The position numbers and the translations under genes are program-made. Shown one piece after another: positions 8,028 through 17,499 of a stretch of DNA of 64,000 bases (positions are counted from its first letter, which is position 1; every line of letters begins with the position of its first letter). The notes under the pieces were generated by a model that ran no database searches, was not told the DNA's origin, and saw only the letters and a program-made list of their open reading frames with translations. The DNA lies in the NCBI RefSeq assembly GCF_007667425.1, contig NZ_VDRC01000002.1, positions 292,157 through 356,156 of the forward strand, in the 5' to 3' direction. This stretch comes from Microbacterium sp. 1.5R. GTDB lineage: Bacteria > Actinomycetota > Actinomycetes > Actinomycetales > Microbacteriaceae.

Positions 8028-8825
8028 GTGACATCGCCCGCTCTGTTCCCGCCCACCCTCCGCGAGGTCATGCTGCGCGGACGCTGGATCGGGATGCTTC
8101 TGCTGTGCCTGGTGGTCGCCGGTGTGTTCGCCTGGCTCGGCCAATGGCAGCTGGAGCGGGCGATCGAGACCGATCCGGCTCCCGCCGGTGCCACGGAGAA
8201 CGTGCGTCCGCTCACCGACGTGGTCGAGCCGGGGGAGTACCTCGCCGAGCCCCTCGTGGGGCAGCGCGTCGAGACGTCGGGCAGCTGGGTGGCCGACGAC
8301 TTCGTCATCGTCTCGAGCAGGTTCAACGACGACGTCTCGGGCTTCTGGGTGACGGGCCAGCTGCGCGTCGCCGAGAAGACCTCGATCGCCGTGGCGATCG
8401 GCTGGACCGCCGATCGCGATGCCGCGGAGGACGCCGTCGACGCCCTGAACCGCGACGCCGACGGCTCGGTCGTCGAGGTGACCGGTCGGATCATCTCGGA
8501 CGAGGGGCCGGCGGTGCCGCCCGAGGACGACCCGCATCGCATCGACCGCATGTCGCCGGCCGCGCTGCTGAGTACGTGGCACAACGTCGACGGACTCGAC
8601 ATGTATCGGCCATACCTCGCGTCGACGACCGCGTCGGCGGGGCTCTCCGACATCGCGTCGCCGGCACCCGCCGAGCAGTCGCCCGTGAACTGGTTGAACG
8701 TGTTCTACGCCGCCGAGTGGGCGATCTTCGCCGGCTTCGCCTTCTACCTCTGGTACCGCCTGGCGAAGGACGCCTGGGAGCGCGAGGTCGAGGAGTTCGA
8801 GGACTCGACGGCGGAGAGCGCCTGA
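8028..8825 (+). CDS. SURF1 family protein
   Basis: 265 residues with a membrane helix near residues 20-37 (GRWIGMLLLCLVVAGVFAWL), the conserved GQWQLERA right after it, a soluble extracytoplasmic domain and a second helix near 220-240. Two membrane anchors around a small domain is the SURF1 plan; SURF1 helps insert heme a into cytochrome c oxidase. GTG 8028 is preferred because it keeps residues before the first helix and lies just after the guaB3 stop; ATG 8070 is an alternative. Cytochrome oxidase genes are not in the window. Confidence 0.8.
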   Translation: MTSPALFPPTLREVMLRGRWIGMLLLCLVVAGVFAWLGQWQLERAIETDPAPAGATENVRPLTDVVEPGEYLAEPLVGQRVETSGSWVADDFVIVSSRFNDDVSGFWVTGQLRVAEKTSIAVAIGWTADRDAAEDAVDALNRDADGSVVEVTGRIISDEGPAVPPEDDPHRIDRMSPAALLSTWHNVDGLDMYRPYLASTTASAGLSDIASPAPAEQSPVNWLNVFYAAEWAIFAGFAFYLWYRLAKDAWEREVEEFEDSTAESA

Positions 8826-9020
8826 CGGCCTCCCGGCCCGACGTTCGACGTCGTGCAGCGCGGCGGAGCGTCGGCCGACGGGAGTGTTCGCGGGGCTGAT
8901 CCTGCGCATCCGCGCAGCCGCCCCCGCACATTCGAGCGTCCGCTGTACCGGTATTCCACCTTCGTCGGGGGTCGGTTCCAGCCATTCGGTTAGCGCTCGG
9001 TGACCAATGGGAAAACTCCG
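8826..9020. other. Gene-free stretch before the nuclease promoter
   Basis: No coding signal seen. It contains scattered GC-rich partial dyads, and near its end a loose dyad CCATT...AATGG (about 8980-9010) just upstream of the nuclease promoter. In other actinobacteria secreted nucleases and nucleotidases belong to the phosphate-starvation regulon, but I see no convincing direct-repeat PHO box. Confidence 0.4.
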
Positions 9021-9049
9021 TTGATGATGTCGGAGGGCCTTCATAAGCT
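9021..9049 (+). promoter_or_regulatory. Promoter of the secreted nuclease gene
   Basis: TTGATG at 9021-9026 and TAAGCT at 9044-9049 are separated by exactly 17 bases, a sigma-70-like arrangement. The leader is about 77 bases and ends in a GAGGAGA ribosome-binding site before ATG 9133. Confidence 0.6.
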
Positions 9050-9132
9050 CGCATCATGTGCGCCGGCTGTGAGGGTGCGCAGCCCTGGTTCCACGAGAGC
9101 CGTCACCCGACGAAACCGAGGAGACAACACCG

Positions 9133-12100
9133 ATGATGCTCGCTTCCGACGCCGCGAACCGCGAGGTTCCCGGGTCAGATCGCAGAGGCCGGGGGCGTCT
9201 CGGCGCCCTCGCCGCCACCTGCGTCGCAGCCCTGGGCGCCAGCGCCCTGATCGCGGCGCCCGCGTCCGCCGACGTGTCGGGGACGGGGGTCGTCATCAAC
9301 GAGGCGTACCTGTCCGGAGGCAGCGCCGGTGCCGCGTACACGAACAAGTTCGTCGAGCTGTACAACCCGACGGATGCACCGGTGGTCCTCGACGGCCTCT
9401 CGCTGCAGTACCGATCGGCCGGCGGCACGGGCAACGCCAACGGCGTCGCGCCGCTGAGCGGCAGCATCCCGGCCCGCGGGTACTACCTCGTGCAGGGCGG
9501 CAGCAACGGCGCGAACGGCGCCGCGCTACCGACCCCCGATGCGACCGGCAACCTCAACCCCGGCGGGAGCGCCGGCACCCTCGCGCTCGTGGAGGGCACC
9601 GCGGCGGTCACCCTGACCCCAGGCTCGGTGACCGGCGTCGACGGCGTGGTCGACGTGCTCGGCTACGGCTCGTCCAACACGTTCGAGACGAAGGCGGCTC
9701 CTGCCCCCGCAGGCAACACCGACGTGAAGTCGCTGAACCGCACCGGCGGCAAGGACACCGACGACAACAGCGTGGACTTCACCCTGTCGGCCTCGATCAC
9801 GCCGCAGAACTCGGGCGGCACCGACCCCGGCACCGATCCTGAGGACCCGGGTACGGATCCGGGCACCGAACCCGCGAAGGTGTCGATCGCCGAGGTCCAG
9901 GGCACGACTGACATCTCGCCCCTGAACGGTCAGACCGTGACGGTCGAAGGCGTCGTGACGGCCGACTACCGCACGGGCGGCTACAAGGGCATCGTCATCC
10001 AGACTCAGGGATCGGGCGGTGAGGCCGACGCGACCCCCGGGGCATCCGACGGCGTCTTCGTGTTCCTCGACGCGCTCGCCCCGACGCTCGCGATCGGCGA
10101 CCTCGTGTCGGTGACCGGCTCGGTGAGCGAGTACTTCGGTCAGACGCAGATCAACCCCGCATCCCTCGCCGGAGTGTCGGTGATGCAGGCGGGCGTCGGC
10201 GTGCCTGCGGCCACCCCGCTGCCCGACACGGTGGTCGGCGCCGATCGCGAGCAGTACGAGAGCATGCTCGTCGCGCCGGCCGGCACCTACCGCGTCGCGT
10301 CGAGCCACCAGCTCTACAACTTCGGCGCACTCTGGCTGAACGCCGGCGACGAGTTGAATGTGAAGAGCACCGAGCTCGCGCGTCCAGGCGACGAGGCCGC
10401 GGCCATCGCGGCGGCCAACCGCGCGAACCGCCTGCTGCTCGACGACGGCTGGTCCATCCAGGTCTCGAACAACGGCCACCCGAACGACCAGCCGTACTTC
10501 ACGAAGGACCTCGTGGTCCGCAACGGCGACACGGTGGACTTCCGCGACAACTCCTACGTGCTGTCGTACGGGTTCGACGACTGGCGTTTGCAGCCCGTGG
10601 TGCCGATCGACAGTGCGTCGCCCGCGGCGGTCAAGGTCGGCTTCGAGGCGACCAACCCGCGCGTCGAGACCGCGCCGACGGTCGGCGGTGACGTGCAGGT
10701 CGCGTCGTTCAACGTCTTCAACTACTTCACGACGTTGAAGAGCCAGAACTCCAACGCGCGCGGTGCGGCGAACGCCGCGCAGTTCGCGATCCAGAAGTCG
10801 AAGATCGTCGCGGCGATCAACGGCCTCGACGCGGAGATCGTCTCGCTCATGGAGATCGAGAACTCGATCAAGCTGGGCGGGTCGCTCGACTCGGCGCTCG
10901 CCGACCTCGTCGACGGCCTCAACGACGCCGCGGGCGGAGACGTGTGGGATTACGTGCGCACCCCGGCGGCCCTGAACAACGCTGCCACGACCGACTTCAT
11001 CACGAGCGCCATCATCTACAAGAAGGATGACGTGTCCACCGTCGGCGACAGCCTCACCGTCACCGACGAGAGCGTGTGGGGCAACGCGCGCGAGCCGATC
11101 GCCCAGGCGTTCGACATCGACGGCCGCACGGTCACCGTCGTCGCCAACCACTTCAAGTCGAAGTCGGCCCCCGACGGCGGCGGGGCGGAACCGGCCGACG
11201 GCCAGGGCTTCTTCAACGCCGATCGTGTCGCCCAGGCGAAGTCGCTCGAGGGCTTCACCGCGACGATCGAAGACAAGACGGGCAGCAGCGACATCCTGCT
11301 GATCGGCGATTTCAACGCCTACGCGAAGGAAGACCCGATCGACGTCTTCACGAGCGCGGGATGGAGCGACGTCGCCCCTGAGAAGGCACCGGGCCAGCAC
11401 ACGTACTCGTTCGACGGCGAGCTCGGCTCGCTCGACCACGTGCTCGCCTCGCCGTCGCTGGCCGCCTCGATCACGGGTGCGGGTGTCTGGAGCATCAACT
11501 CGCCCGAGTGGAGCGACCGCGGCTACGCCTTCGGCGCCACCGAGGCCGGCACGCCGTTCCGGTCGAGCGACCACGACCCGATCATCGTCGGCGTCTCCTC
11601 GGAGATCCCGCCCGTGAGCATCGACGTCGTCACCATGAACGACTTCCACGGTCGCATCGAGGCCGACGGCGCCGCCGCCGGTGCCGCGGTGGTCGCGGGT
11701 GCCGTGCAGCAGTTCCGCTCGGAGAACCCGAACACGATCTTCGCCGGTGTCGGCGATCTGATCGGCGCATCGACGTTCACCTCGTTCATCAACGACGACA
11801 ACCCCACGATCGATGCGCTCAACGCCGCCGGTCTCGACGTGAGCGCAGCGGGCAACCACGAGTTCGATCAGGGGTGGGAGGACCTGCGCGACCGTGTGCA
11901 GGACCGCGCTGACTGGGAGTACATCTCGTCGAACGTGTTCCTCACCGAGACGGGTGAGCCGGCGCTCGCCCCGGCCTGGGTGAAGGAGCTCGACGGCGTC
12001 AAGGTCGGTTTCATCGGCGCCGTCACGGAGGACCTCGATTCCCTGGTCTCCCCGGAGGGCATCGCCGACCTCGAGGTGCGGAGCATCGCGGATTCCGTCA

Positions 12101-13785
12101 ACTCCGTGGCAGCCGACCTCAAGGACGGCGACCCGTCGAACGGCGAGGCCGACGTCATCGTCCTCCTCGTGCACGAGGGTGCGGCGAGCGTCGAGCTGTC
12201 GAGCATCACGCCGGACTCGCCCCTCGGCGAGGTCGTCTACGGCGTCGACGACGACGTGAACGCGATCGTCTCGGCCCACACCCACCTCGCCTACAACCAC
12301 GTGATCGACGGCCGCCCCGTGATCTCGGCCGGCCAGTACGGCGAGAACCTCGGGCTGATGAACATCCAGGTCGACCCGAAGACGAAGGAGCTGCTCTCGA
12401 TCACCAACGAGATCAAGCCCCTCACCGCGAACGGCCAGCCGCTGTACCCGGCCGTTCCCGCGGTCGCCGACATCGTCGCGAAGGCGAAAGCCGACGCCGA
12501 CGTGCTCGGCGCCGTCAAGGTGGGCGACATCACCGCCGACTTCAACCGGGCGCGTCAGGCGAACGGCTCGGAGAACCGCGGTGGTGAGTCGACGATCGGG
12601 AACTTCGTGGCTGACGTGCAGAAGTGGTCCACGGGCGCGGATATCGCCCTCATGAACCCGGGTGGCATCCGTGCCAACCTCACGTACGCGTCGTCGAACG
12701 CGAGCGATCCGGCGGGCAACGTCACCTACCGCGAGGCGGCGACGGTGCAGCCGTTCGCCAACACGCTGGTGACGCTCACTCTCACCGGTTCGCAGCTGAA
12801 GGGCGTTCTCGAGGAGCAGTGGCAGCCATCGGGGGCGGCGCGGCCGTTCCTCAAGCTCGGCGTCTCGGAAGGGCTCGTCTACACGTACGACCCGACCGCG
12901 GCACAGGGCGCACGTGTCACCTCGATCACGCTCAACGGCACGCCCATCGACCCGTCGGCGAGCTATACGGTTGCCGCGAACTCGTTCCTGGCGGCCGGTG
13001 GGGACAACTTCTTCACCTTCCGCGAGGGCACGGGCAAGCGCGACACCGGCAAGATCGACCTGCAGTCGATGGTCGACTGGTTCGACGCGAACAAGACCGC
13101 GACCCCCGACCTCGCCCAGCGCGCGGTGGGTGTGACGGTGAGCGCTCCAGATGCCGACGGCTACACGGCGGGCGACCAGGTCACGGTCGCTCTCTCGTCG
13201 CTGGCGTTCAGCGGCGGCGAGGGGGCACCCGGTGAGGTGACCCTGTCGCTCGGTGGCACGCAGGTGGCGGCCGGCGCGGTCGATCCCACGATCGTCGACA
13301 CGACCGACGAGGCAGGACGCGCGTCGCTCACGTTCACCGTGCCGACGGGGGTGTTCGGCGAGCAGCCGCTCACCGCCACGGTCGCCTCCACCGGCACCAC
13401 GGTGCAGATCCCGTTCACCATCTCGGGCGAGGAGCCCGAGGAGTTCGCGGGCACGATCACTGCCGATTCGAAGGTCGCCGCAGGCAAGAAGCTCCGCGTC
13501 ACCGGTGCGGACTTCGAGCCGGGGGAGACCCTGACCATCGTGCTCGAGCCGAAGAAGGGCGCGCCGATCCAGGTCGGCACCGTGCAGGCCAAGGCCGACG
13601 GAACCTTCTCGACGAGCGTGACGGTGCCGAAGAGCACGCAGCCGGGCAAGTACACGGTCGTCGTGTCGCAGGCCGACGGCGATGCGGCGACGGCCACCGT
13701 CACCGTGAACCGCGCGGGCGGGATCGGCGGCATCATCGGCGGCATCATCGACTGGATCTGGGACCTCATCACCGGATGGTTCTGA
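9133..13785 (+). CDS. Secreted ExeM/NucH-type endonuclease fused to 5'-nucleotidase
   Basis: A 1550-residue multidomain exoenzyme. A signal peptide ends near A46 (PASA). Then come a lamin-tail domain (about 50-215), a DPGT-rich linker, an OB-fold like that of YhcR nucleases (about 250-370), and an endonuclease/exonuclease/phosphatase domain (about 515-825) with SFNVFNYF, MEIEN, IGDFNAY and SSDHDP. A metallophosphoesterase follows (from about 830) with NDFHGR, GNHEFDQG and AHTH, then the 5'-nucleotidase C-terminal domain (to about 1320), Ig-like repeats and a short hydrophobic tail. One polypeptide should cut extracellular DNA and dephosphorylate the nucleotides, a route to phosphate and nucleosides. 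There is no LPXTG motif; the tail may hold it at the envelope. ATG 9136 is an equal start candidate. Confidence 0.92.
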   Translation: MMLASDAANREVPGSDRRGRGRLGALAATCVAALGASALIAAPASADVSGTGVVINEAYLSGGSAGAAYTNKFVELYNPTDAPVVLDGLSLQYRSAGGTGNANGVAPLSGSIPARGYYLVQGGSNGANGAALPTPDATGNLNPGGSAGTLALVEGTAAVTLTPGSVTGVDGVVDVLGYGSSNTFETKAAPAPAGNTDVKSLNRTGGKDTDDNSVDFTLSASITPQNSGGTDPGTDPEDPGTDPGTEPAKVSIAEVQGTTDISPLNGQTVTVEGVVTADYRTGGYKGIVIQTQGSGGEADATPGASDGVFVFLDALAPTLAIGDLVSVTGSVSEYFGQTQINPASLAGVSVMQAGVGVPAATPLPDTVVGADREQYESMLVAPAGTYRVASSHQLYNFGALWLNAGDELNVKSTELARPGDEAAAIAAANRANRLLLDDGWSIQVSNNGHPNDQPYFTKDLVVRNGDTVDFRDNSYVLSYGFDDWRLQPVVPIDSASPAAVKVGFEATNPRVETAPTVGGDVQVASFNVFNYFTTLKSQNSNARGAANAAQFAIQKSKIVAAINGLDAEIVSLMEIENSIKLGGSLDSALADLVDGLNDAAGGDVWDYVRTPAALNNAATTDFITSAIIYKKDDVSTVGDSLTVTDESVWGNAREPIAQAFDIDGRTVTVVANHFKSKSAPDGGGAEPADGQGFFNADRVAQAKSLEGFTATIEDKTGSSDILLIGDFNAYAKEDPIDVFTSAGWSDVAPEKAPGQHTYSFDGELGSLDHVLASPSLAASITGAGVWSINSPEWSDRGYAFGATEAGTPFRSSDHDPIIVGVSSEIPPVSIDVVTMNDFHGRIEADGAAAGAAVVAGAVQQFRSENPNTIFAGVGDLIGASTFTSFINDDNPTIDALNAAGLDVSAAGNHEFDQGWEDLRDRVQDRADWEYISSNVFLTETGEPALAPAWVKELDGVKVGFIGAVTEDLDSLVSPEGIADLEVRSIADSVNSVAADLKDGDPSNGEADVIVLLVHEGAASVELSSITPDSPLGEVVYGVDDDVNAIVSAHTHLAYNHVIDGRPVISAGQYGENLGLMNIQVDPKTKELLSITNEIKPLTANGQPLYPAVPAVADIVAKAKADADVLGAVKVGDITADFNRARQANGSENRGGESTIGNFVADVQKWSTGADIALMNPGGIRANLTYASSNASDPAGNVTYREAATVQPFANTLVTLTLTGSQLKGVLEEQWQPSGAARPFLKLGVSEGLVYTYDPTAAQGARVTSITLNGTPIDPSASYTVAANSFLAAGGDNFFTFREGTGKRDTGKIDLQSMVDWFDANKTATPDLAQRAVGVTVSAPDADGYTAGDQVTVALSSLAFSGGEGAPGEVTLSLGGTQVAAGAVDPTIVDTTDEAGRASLTFTVPTGVFGEQPLTATVASTGTTVQIPFTISGEEPEEFAGTITADSKVAAGKKLRVTGADFEPGETLTIVLEPKKGAPIQVGTVQAKADGTFSTSVTVPKSTQPGKYTVVVSQADGDAATATVTVNRAGGIGGIIGGIIDWIWDLITGWF

Positions 13786-13806
13786 TCGCAGCACGCGTAT
13801 GACGCA

Positions 13807-13844
13807 CACGGAGGCCGTCGGGAGCGATCCCGGTGGCCTTCGTG
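13807..13844. terminator. Imperfect hairpin after the nuclease gene
   Basis: CACGGAGGCC and GGCCTTCGTG form arms with one mismatch, around an inner GGGA/TCCC stem. There is no T run, so it is a weak terminator candidate. Confidence 0.35.
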
Positions 13845-13973
13845 CTTCCCGCATCCGCGCTGCGACCGGTTCATTTCGCCGTGTGACAGCAGCGAGCTTC
13901 CGCCCGGAAGCGTTGATTACGCTCGGCACACCCGCACCATTCCGCTCTTGCGCACACCCGAAAGGCTCAACCG

Positions 13974-14636
13974 ATGGCCACGCAGACGATCGCGACCCAG
14001 GTCGACGAATTCAACGCCGGTTTCACCGCTCAGATCGGCCCCGAGCTCTCCGCCGTCTTCGACCACGAGCAGCAGGCCCTCAACGCCGCAGGCGTGCCTG
14101 ACGGTGTGGTCGCGGTCGGGGACCGCCTTCCTGCTGCGGACCTGACCACGACGGCCGGTGACAGCGTGCCATTGCGCGACGTGCTGGACGGGTCGGCGGC
14201 GGTGCTTGTCTTCTACCGCGGGGCGTGGTGCCCCTACTGCAACATCACGCTGAAGAGCTACCAGCGCGACCTCCTCCCCGCCCTGACGAGCCGGGGTGTC
14301 AAGCTCGTCGCGGTCAGCCCGCAGACCCCCACCGGGTCGGAGCAGGCCATCACGAACGGTGACCTCGAGTTCCCCGTGCTGTCCGACCCGGGCAACGTCC
14401 TCAGTCGTGCGCTGGGCATCGTCACCGAGCCCTCCGCCGATGCGCGGGCCGCGCACACCCGGCTCGGCTTCGATGTGGCCGACAGCAACGCCGATGCCAC
14501 GGGCGACATCCCGTTCCCCACGGTCCTCGTCGTCGATGACGCCGGCACCGTCGTCTTCGCCGACATCCATGTGGACTACACGACCCGCACCGAGATCGCC
14601 GACATCCTCGACGCCGTCGGCCGTCTCGAGCCCTGA
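13974..14636 (+). CDS. Peroxiredoxin-like (AhpC/TSA) protein
   Basis: A 220-residue cytoplasmic thioredoxin-fold protein with VFYRGAWCPYCNITLKSY, so both cysteines of a CPYC motif are kept. Peroxiredoxins of this DUF-like AhpC/TSA subgroup have such a pair and are presumed to reduce peroxides with thiols; a general thiol oxidoreductase is the alternative. The conserved proline before the last strands is in IPFPTV. A GAAAGG ribosome-binding site precedes the ATG, and TACGCT at 13918 could be its -10. The gene is followed at once by a strong hairpin, so it is probably transcribed alone. Confidence 0.85.
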   Translation: MATQTIATQVDEFNAGFTAQIGPELSAVFDHEQQALNAAGVPDGVVAVGDRLPAADLTTTAGDSVPLRDVLDGSAAVLVFYRGAWCPYCNITLKSYQRDLLPALTSRGVKLVAVSPQTPTGSEQAITNGDLEFPVLSDPGNVLSRALGIVTEPSADARAAHTRLGFDVADSNADATGDIPFPTVLVVDDAGTVVFADIHVDYTTRTEIADILDAVGRLEP

Positions 14637-14644
14637 GCCAGGCA

Positions 14645-14671
14645 GACGGGCCGCTCGCGGAGCGGCCCGTC
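14645..14671 (+). terminator. Terminator of the peroxiredoxin gene
   Basis: A perfect 12-bp stem (GACGGGCCGCTC and its complement) with a three-base loop starts nine bases after the stop. The T run is absent, as is common at this G+C. Confidence 0.7.
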
Positions 14672-14802
14672 GGAGCCCGTCCCGGCGTTCTGCGCAGCCT
14701 CGCGCACGCGGCCAGGGTGGTCACCGAGACCGGTGCGGGCGACCTGCTCGACGCCCGTCGAAGCGAGCCTCGACGCCGGATCGTGGGCGCGGTCGTGCCG
14801 AC

Positions 14803-14808
14803 TAGACT
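14803..14808 (+). promoter_or_regulatory. -10 for leaderless DUF3817 transcript
   Basis: TAGACT is followed by six bases and ATG 14815, with no ribosome-binding site between, so the transcript should be leaderless. Confidence 0.6.
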
Positions 14809-14814
14809 GGGTCC

Positions 14815-15285
14815 ATGCCCGAACCGAAAGTCGCCAGCTTTCCGGCGATCCGTGGTGCGCTGAAGTTCTACCAGATCGCGTCGATCATCACCGGAGTCAT
14901 GCTGCTCCTGCTGGTCGCCGAGATGGTGCTCAAGTACACGCCGATCCACCTCGAGCTCTTCGCGGGCGGCTCGGGCGGTCCGCTGTGGTTCGCGCAGGTC
15001 GTCGAAGGTCCTGAGGGCCTCGAATCGACCGGCGACGGATTCAACCTCTCGCTCGGCATCCTCGTCGCGCACGGCTGGTTCTACGTCGTCTACCTCTTCG
15101 CATGCTTCCGCATGTGGAGCCTGATGCGGTGGCCGTTCCTGCGGTTCATCCTCCTCGCCCTCGGCGGCGTCATCCCGCTGCTCTCGTTCTTCATGGAGGC
15201 CATCGTCGCCCGCGACGTCAAGGCCTACCTCGCTACTCGGGAGGCCGCCGATGCCTCCGCCCCTGCCACGGAAGGTGCCCGGTGA
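14815..15285 (+). CDS. DUF3817 membrane protein
   Basis: 156 residues with three membrane segments (about 20-42, 80-103 and 110-130) and a polar tail rich in Ala and Asp. The pattern of [18 protein letters not shown] and the last helix fits the DUF3817 family of actinobacterial inner-membrane proteins, whose function is unknown to me. The family is often found beside guaA; here its stop overlaps the guaA GTG by four bases, so guaA translation is coupled to it. The transcript appears leaderless, starting at the ATG. Confidence 0.82.
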   Translation: MPEPKVASFPAIRGALKFYQIASIITGVMLLLLVAEMVLKYTPIHLELFAGGSGGPLWFAQVVEGPEGLESTGDGFNLSLGILVAHGWFYVVYLFACFRMWSLMRWPFLRFILLALGGVIPLLSFFMEAIVARDVKAYLATREAADASAPATEGAR

Positions 15286-16868
15286 CCGAACAGACCGAGA
15301 CCCAGCAGCGCCCTGCGCTCGTCGTCGACTTCGGCGCGCAGTACGCGCAGCTGATCGCCCGCCGCGTCCGTGAGGCCGGCGTCTACAGCGAGATCGTGCC
15401 GCATACGGCGACCGCCGCCGAGATCGCCGAGAAGAACCCCGTGGCGATCATCCTGTCCGGTGGTCCCTCGTCCGTGTACGAGGAGGGCGCTCCGCGCCTC
15501 GACCCCGCCGTGTTCGACCTCGGCGTCCCCACCCTGGGCATCTGCTACGGCTTCCAGTACATGGCGCAGACCCTCGGCGGCGAGGTCGCGAACACGGGCC
15601 TGCGCGAGTACGGCGCGACCGACGCGGTCGTCTCCGGCGACGGCGGAACGCTCCTCGGCGGACAGCCCAGCGAGCAGAACGTGTGGATGAGCCACGGCGA
15701 CCAGGTCGCGACGGCCCCCGAGGGCTTCGAGGTCCTCGCGACCACGAGCGCCACCAAGGTCGCCGCGTTCGCCGACGAGCAGCGCCGGTTCTACGGTGTG
15801 CAGTGGCACCCAGAGGTCAAGCACTCCGACCACGGCCAGCGCGTGCTCGAGAACTTCCTGCACAAGGGTGCGGGTCTCGCGTCCGACTGGAATCCCGACA
15901 ACGTCATCGCCGAGCAGGTCGAGCGCATCCGCGAGCAGGTCGGCGATGCCCGGGTCATCTCCGCGCTGTCCGGCGGCGTCGACTCCGCGGTCTCCACGGC
16001 TCTCGTCCACAAGGCCATCGGCGACCAGCTGACCGCCGTCTTCGTCGACCACGGGCTCCTTCGCAAGGGCGAGCGCGAGCAGGTCGAGAAGGACTACGTC
16101 GAGTCCACCGGCGTGCGTCTCATCACGGTCGACGCGGCCGACACGTTCCTCGGCCACCTCGAAGGCGTGACCGACCCCGAAGAGAAGCGCAAGATCATCG
16201 GGCGCGAGTTCATCCGTGCGTTCGAGAAGGTGCAGCTCGACCTCGTCGCCGAGGCGAAGGCCTCAGGCGGGGCCCCGGTGAAGTTCCTCGTGCAGGGCAC
16301 GCTCTACCCCGACGTCGTCGAGTCGGGCGGCGGCGCCGGTACCGCGAACATCAAGTCGCACCACAACGTCGGCGGTCTGCCCGATGACCTCGACTTCGAG
16401 CTCATCGAGCCGCTGCGCGCCCTCTTCAAGGACGAGGTGCGTGCGATCGGCCGCGAGCTCGGCATCCCCGAGGCGATCGTGGGCCGTCAGCCGTTCCCCG
16501 GGCCCGGTCTCGGCATCCGCATCATCGGCGAGGTCACGAAGGACCGCCTGGAGATCCTGCGCGAGGCCGACGCCATCGCCCGCGAGGAGCTCACGAAGGC
16601 TGGACTCGACCAGGACATCTGGCAGTGCCCGGTCGTGCTGCTCGCCGATGTCCGCTCGGTGGGCGTGCAGGGCGACGGCCGCACCTACGGGCACCCGATC
16701 GTGCTGCGTCCTGTCTCCAGCGAAGACGCCATGACCGCCGACTGGACGCGTCTTCCCTACGACGTGCTGTCGAAGATCTCCAACCGCATCACGAACAGCG
16801 TCCGCGACGTCAACCGCGTCGTCCTCGACGTGACGTCGAAGCCGCCGGGGACCATCGAGTGGGAGTGA
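15282..16868 (+). CDS. guaA: GMP synthase (glutamine-hydrolysing)
   Basis: 528 residues, the normal length. The class-I glutamine amidotransferase domain has the nucleophile cysteine in [10 protein letters not shown] and the histidine-glutamate pair in QWHPEV. The ATP-pyrophosphatase domain has the P-loop [11 protein letters not shown], and the C-terminal dimerisation domain ends KPPGTIEWE, as in all GuaA. It converts XMP to GMP with ATP and glutamine. The GTG start overlaps the DUF3817 stop. With guaB3 at 6890 and purN/purH near 37-39 kb, the window holds several purine genes, but they are not one operon. A long hairpin ends it. Confidence 0.97.
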   Translation: MTEQTETQQRPALVVDFGAQYAQLIARRVREAGVYSEIVPHTATAAEIAEKNPVAIILSGGPSSVYEEGAPRLDPAVFDLGVPTLGICYGFQYMAQTLGGEVANTGLREYGATDAVVSGDGGTLLGGQPSEQNVWMSHGDQVATAPEGFEVLATTSATKVAAFADEQRRFYGVQWHPEVKHSDHGQRVLENFLHKGAGLASDWNPDNVIAEQVERIREQVGDARVISALSGGVDSAVSTALVHKAIGDQLTAVFVDHGLLRKGEREQVEKDYVESTGVRLITVDAADTFLGHLEGVTDPEEKRKIIGREFIRAFEKVQLDLVAEAKASGGAPVKFLVQGTLYPDVVESGGGAGTANIKSHHNVGGLPDDLDFELIEPLRALFKDEVRAIGRELGIPEAIVGRQPFPGPGLGIRIIGEVTKDRLEILREADAIAREELTKAGLDQDIWQCPVVLLADVRSVGVQGDGRTYGHPIVLRPVSSEDAMTADWTRLPYDVLSKISNRITNSVRDVNRVVLDVTSKPPGTIEWE

Positions 16869-16899
16869 CGCGCGTCCGCCGAGACCCCGCGTAAGCGCC

Positions 16900-16937
16900 G
16901 AGACCCCGCCCTGCTGATCGCAGCAGGGCGGGGTCTC
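16900..16937 (+). terminator. guaA: Terminator of guaA
   Basis: A perfect 17-bp stem starting GAGACCCC with loop ATCG. The sequence CGCCGAGACCCCGC also occurs just upstream at 16877, and the same stem design recurs after purH. Confidence 0.8.
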
Positions 16938-16995
16938 GTCGCTATCCCGGGGTCTCGACGATGTGAGGAATCTTTTCGAGAATTGTCCGATCGGA

Positions 16996-17025
16996 TGTCG
17001 ATTCCGGTCGTTCCCGTTCGACGTC
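16996..17025 (+). promoter_or_regulatory. Candidate ECF42 promoter
   Basis: TGTCGA at 16996-17001, 17 bases, then CGACGTC at 17019-17025. As I recall, ECF42 sigma factors recognise TGTCGA in the -35 region and a CGA/CGTC-like -10. Lying in front of a DGPF/ECF42 gene pair, this is likely an autoregulated promoter. Confidence 0.6.
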
Positions 17026-17072
17026 TTCAATGAGAGGGTCGAATCCCGGCCCCACCGAACAGGAGAACAACC

Positions 17073-17498
17073 ATGAAGTACATGCTGATCATGCGCGCGA
17101 CCGACGAGGCCGTCGAGGCGTACAAGGAGATGCCGTTCGAGCAGGTCATCGCCGCCATGGGCGCCTACAACGAGTCGATGATCAAGGCCGGAGTGCTCGC
17201 TGCCGGTGAGGGCCTCACGGACGCGGCCGAGGGGTTCGTCGTCGATTTCTCCACGGAGACCCCGCTCATCACGGACGGCCCCTACGGTGAGACGAAGGAA
17301 CTGTTCAACGGCTTCTGGATCCTCGAGGTGTCGAGCCGCGAAGAGGCGGCGGAGTGGGCGCGACGGGCTCCGCTCGGCAAGGGCTCGTTCCTCGAGGTGC
17401 GCCGCGTGACCGATGTCTCCGACTTCCCGGCCGACAACGAGTGGATCGAGAAGGAAGAGGGCTGGCGGCAGGAGCAGGCGCAGCGCGCCCAGCAGTGA
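17073..17498 (+). CDS. YciI-like DGPF-domain protein
   Basis: A 141-residue protein of the YCII-related (DGPF) family. MKYMLIMRA at the start and DGPYGETKE in the middle, a variant of the DGPF signature, define it. In actinobacteria these genes travel with ECF42 sigma factors and are their main targets; the biochemical function is not settled. An AGGAGA ribosome-binding site precedes the ATG. The sigma factor follows after one base, and the promoter upstream fits the sigma factor it accompanies. The last 25 residues are charged and rich in Glu and Gln. Confidence 0.88.
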   Translation: MKYMLIMRATDEAVEAYKEMPFEQVIAAMGAYNESMIKAGVLAAGEGLTDAAEGFVVDFSTETPLITDGPYGETKELFNGFWILEVSSREEAAEWARRAPLGKGSFLEVRRVTDVSDFPADNEWIEKEEGWRQEQAQRAQQ

Positions 17499-17499
17499 C

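Noticed and set aside
9526..13929. Very long open frame on the minus strand opposite the nuclease gene
   Set aside because: It has no ribosome-binding site, its translation is rich in Arg, Asp, His and Val without domains, and it exists because the real gene has few stops in high-G+C antisense frames.
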